NCBI GenBank assembly: GCA_019090565.1 | Contig: JAHRVS010000164.1 | Location: forward strand, 1-7,579 | Source of the DNA: Gammaproteobacteria bacterium | GTDB lineage: Bacteria > Pseudomonadota > Gammaproteobacteria > Pseudomonadales > UBA3067 | Length of the DNA: 7,579 nucleotides | Direction: 5' to 3' | Part shown: positions 7,449-7,579 of the stretch, piece after piece | How the letters are laid out: each line of letters begins with the position of its first letter | Position numbering within the stretch: position 1 is the first letter of the stretch | The notes under the pieces: generated by a model | What the model was told of the DNA's origin: nothing | The model's database searches: none | Seen by the model: the letters and a program-made list of their open reading frames with translations, nothing else | Made by a program: the position numbers and the translations under genes

Positions 7449-7579
7449 ATGTCAGGAAGTGCTAGTTGTTCGGTATCCCAAGGACCTACCATTCAAGAGA
7501 TACAGGTGAATGGTGTGGTTATTGATGCGGATCAAATTTCAAAAGAGCTTCAATACCACCCTGCTGAATCAGCGCAAGA
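7449..7579 (+). CDS. PpiC/NifM-type peptidyl-prolyl cis-trans isomerase, N-terminal part (3' end outside window)
   Basis: Only the first 43 codons are present. They encode a short Ser-rich leader, then IQVNGVVIDADQISKELQYH (about residues 18-37) and PAES. This VNGV-I-----I--E-QYHPA pattern is typical of the N-terminal domain of cytoplasmic parvulin-type (PpiC/NifM) isomerases encoded directly after narI in Pseudomonas and relatives (PA3871 in P. aeruginosa, between narI and moaA1). No signal peptide is visible. The isomerase domain itself lies beyond the window, so the activity is inferred from family and position. A role in folding or maturation of the nitrate reductase is plausible from the operon context but not shown here. 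The gap to narI is 16 nt. Confidence 0.85.
   Translation, partial: MSGSASCSVSQGPTIQEIQVNGVVIDADQISKELQYHPAESAQ

Noticed and set aside
1..7579. CRISPR arrays, tRNA or rRNA genes, insertion sequences, phage genes or an undescribed system.
   Set aside because: No repeat arrays, RNA gene signatures, transposase fragments or terminal repeats were seen. Almost the whole window is accounted for by one standard nar operon.

Overview
This window holds a complete respiratory (membrane-bound) nitrate reductase operon, narGHJI. It is flanked by the 3' end of a NarK-type nitrate/nitrite transporter gene and by the 5' end of a PpiC/NifM-type peptidyl-prolyl isomerase gene. All genes are on the + strand. 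The order transporter-narG-narH-narJ-narI-isomerase, moderate GC content and proteins closely similar to E. coli NarGHJI suggest a non-enteric gammaproteobacterium. Pseudomonas has the same isomerase gene after narI, whereas E. coli does not. Genus cannot be set from this sequence, and the similarity judgements come from remembered family sequences, not an alignment run here.

Layout: 1-515 is the C-terminal part of NarK. A 166-nt gap (516-681) follows, the only sizeable non-coding stretch, and it contains two inverted-repeat structures. narG (682-4437), narH (4450-5985), narJ (5991-6716) and narI (6749-7432) follow with gaps of 12, 5 and 32 nt, and the isomerase gene begins 16 nt after narI at 7449 and runs off the window. 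The close spacing, and Shine-Dalgarno sequences lying on or just before the preceding stop codons, indicate one transcript and probably coupled translation.

Function: NarK brings nitrate in (and may exchange it for nitrite). NarI oxidises quinol in the membrane through two b hemes, electrons pass along the four Fe-S clusters of NarH and the FS0 cluster of NarG, and nitrate is reduced at the Mo-bisMGD site in NarG. NarJ is the dedicated chaperone for cofactor insertion and membrane attachment, and the isomerase may help folding. Every cofactor ligand I could check is present, so the enzyme looks intact.

I found no new system here. The coding part is an ordinary nar operon. The parts that merit a second look are the structured narK-narG gap, which lacks an obvious FNR box, and the isomerase gene attached to the operon.
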